A stretch of DNA of 6,746 nucleotides from Thermoplasmata archaeon (GTDB taxonomy: Archaea; Thermoplasmatota; E2; DHVEG-1), in assembly GCA_003649845.1 (NCBI GenBank), contig QMTB01000083.1, positions 1-6,746 on the forward strand, given 5' to 3'. Every line of letters starts with the position of its first letter. Within the stretch, counting starts at the first letter, position 1. The notes beneath the pieces were generated by a model that was given only the letters and a program-made list of their open reading frames with translations, had not been told where the DNA came from and ran no database searches. Position numbers and translations under genes: made by a program. Of the stretch, positions 5,695 to 6,746 are shown piece after piece.

Positions 5695-6746
5695 ATGAGG
5701 AAAGATGCTGTCTCTGAGATAGTTGGAACAGTACTACTATTAGCTATGGCTGTATCATTATTTGCCGTATTACATATAATTATATTTAATTCATCTATAA
5801 ATGAAAATACATCAACTCCATCTGCTATGATAGTTGCATCACTTAGAAATCAAACAATAATATTAGAACACCATGGAGGGGAATCACTAAGTATTGATAA
5901 TACAAAGATTATGATTACTATAGGAGGAGAAGAAAAAATTATACCTTTAAACTCTACTTTCTTTAAAGATGAAAACCATAATGGGAAATGGGATATAGGA
6001 GAAGAAATCATCTATATTCCATCTGAAGATATATCTGGTTTAGAAGTAGATTCTATTGTTATAGATAAACCCAGTAATTCTCTGCTTTTTACAGGTACAC
6101 TACAGAGTGGCTCTACAAAAACTATGCCATCTGTCACAACATTAGATGCTACAGATATAACTAGTGATTCTGCTAAACTATGGATGGAATACTATTTCAG
6201 AGGATACACTGGTTTTATCCGCTTCTTATATAAACCCATTGGAGGAAACTGGGTTAATACAACTTGGACTTCAGCATCTGATACAGGTAAATATAGCGAG
6301 ATAATTACAAATCTATCTAGCAACACCTACATCTTCAAAGCGCAATTACTCTACAATTCAACTATAGTAGATGGTGAAGAGAAGACATTTACAGTAGGTT
6401 TCTCCCTCAATACCATGGTTGACCAGATTACACCTCATACCGTAGCAATTTCACCTCTAACGATTAATGCAACAGGTAGCAGCAGTCTTGATAAAGTCTC
6501 GTTATGGTATAGATATTCCAAGAATAATGGATCCAGTGATTGGTGGAATAACAGTTGGACGAAGAGGAGATCAATTACATTAAAAACAAATAAAGATTCA
6601 ACATCAGCAAACTATCAGATAATGATAAATATAACATATGATAGTGATATGAAAACTGATTTCAGCGATCTAAGATTCATAAACTACCCAGATAACAAAA
6701 CAGAATTACCATATTGGATAGAAAACAAAAAAGATCAACAATGGGC
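5695..6746 (+). CDS. Large pilin-like surface protein: class III signal, pilin domain, FN3, DUF2341 (3' partial)
   Basis: Open from ATG 5695 to the window edge: 350 codons, no stop, C-terminus missing. The N-terminus MRKDAVSEIVGTVLLLAM is an archaeal type IV pilin leader. Prepilin peptidase probably cuts between Ala5 and Val6, and residues about 9-31 form the hydrophobic helix that anchors or packs in the filament. Residues about 32-140 resemble the archaeal pilin domain (DUF1628-like) and contain an EF-hand-like loop, DENHNGKWDIGE (92-103). Residues about 145-242 look like a fibronectin type III domain (VTTLDATDITSDSAKLW, TGKYSEIITNLSSNTYIF). Residues about 244-290 form a linker with LWYRYS and WWNNSWTKRR, running into DUF2341 (about 288 onward, with FSDLRF and ELPYWIE). 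Twelve N-X-S/T sequons occur in 350 residues, fitting an exported glycoprotein. It lies 13 bases after tadC and is probably in the same operon, so it is the likely substrate of the system. An adhesive or glycan-binding role is inference. Confidence 0.85.
   Translation, partial: MRKDAVSEIVGTVLLLAMAVSLFAVLHIIIFNSSINENTSTPSAMIVASLRNQTIILEHHGGESLSIDNTKIMITIGGEEKIIPLNSTFFKDENHNGKWDIGEEIIYIPSEDISGLEVDSIVIDKPSNSLLFTGTLQSGSTKTMPSVTTLDATDITSDSAKLWMEYYFRGYTGFIRFLYKPIGGNWVNTTWTSASDTGKYSEIITNLSSNTYIFKAQLLYNSTIVDGEEKTFTVGFSLNTMVDQITPHTVAISPLTINATGSSSLDKVSLWYRYSKNNGSSDWWNNSWTKRRSITLKTNKDSTSANYQIMINITYDSDMKTDFSDLRFINYPDNKTELPYWIENKKDQQW

Noticed and set aside
40..6746. A bacterial origin, suggested by SlyD-like and Tad-like names
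   Set aside because: The archaeal form of the pilin leader, TATA-like promoter elements, TrpB2 type and FlaJ-like two-domain platform together favour Archaea.
1..6746. CRISPR arrays, tRNAs, insertion sequences or tandem repeats
   Set aside because: Reading both strands showed no regularly spaced direct repeats, no cloverleaf-like sequence and no transposase or terminal inverted repeats; the intergenic gaps are 119 and 196 bases and are accounted for by promoters and a terminator.

Overview
The window looks like AT-rich archaeal chromosomal DNA. Three things point to Archaea. The pilin-type N-terminus at 5695 is of the archaeal 'VSEIVGTVLLL' kind. The secretion ATPase and two-domain membrane platform resemble archaeal Tad/FlaI-FlaJ proteins. 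The intergenic regions carry TATA-like boxes rather than clear -35/-10 pairs. The TrpB2-type enzyme and the FN3 plus DUF2341 surface protein would suit a Thermoplasmatota-like or other euryarchaeal lineage, but that placement is inference and is weak.

Layout. The left part (40-1952) holds two minus-strand genes: an FKBP/SlyD-like peptidyl-prolyl isomerase or chaperone (40-483) and, upstream of it, a TrpB2-family tryptophan synthase beta-like enzyme (603-1952). A hairpin plus T-tract lies between them. A 196-bp divergent intergenic region (1953-2148) holds promoters for both directions and an 8-bp inverted repeat around the trpB2 promoter. The right part (2149-6746) is a plus-strand operon. 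It encodes a TadA/GspE-type assembly ATPase, a TadC/FlaJ-type membrane platform that overlaps it by ATGA, and, 13 bases later, a large secreted protein cut by the window edge.

How the genes work together. The three plus-strand genes form a compact archaeal type IV pilus-like (Tad-like) assembly unit. The ATPase would power the platform, which would extract and polymerise, or display, the product of the third gene. That third protein has a class III (prepilin peptidase) signal, a pilin-domain-like region with an EF-hand-like loop, an FN3-like domain and the start of a DUF2341 domain, together with many N-glycosylation sequons. It looks like a pilin-anchored adhesin or binding protein rather than a plain structural pilin. 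No prepilin peptidase gene lies in the window. TrpB2 and the FKBP protein appear to be housekeeping neighbours with no evident functional tie to the pilus operon.

No tRNA, rRNA, CRISPR array, insertion sequence or attachment site was seen, and no gene-free stretch exceeds 300 bases.
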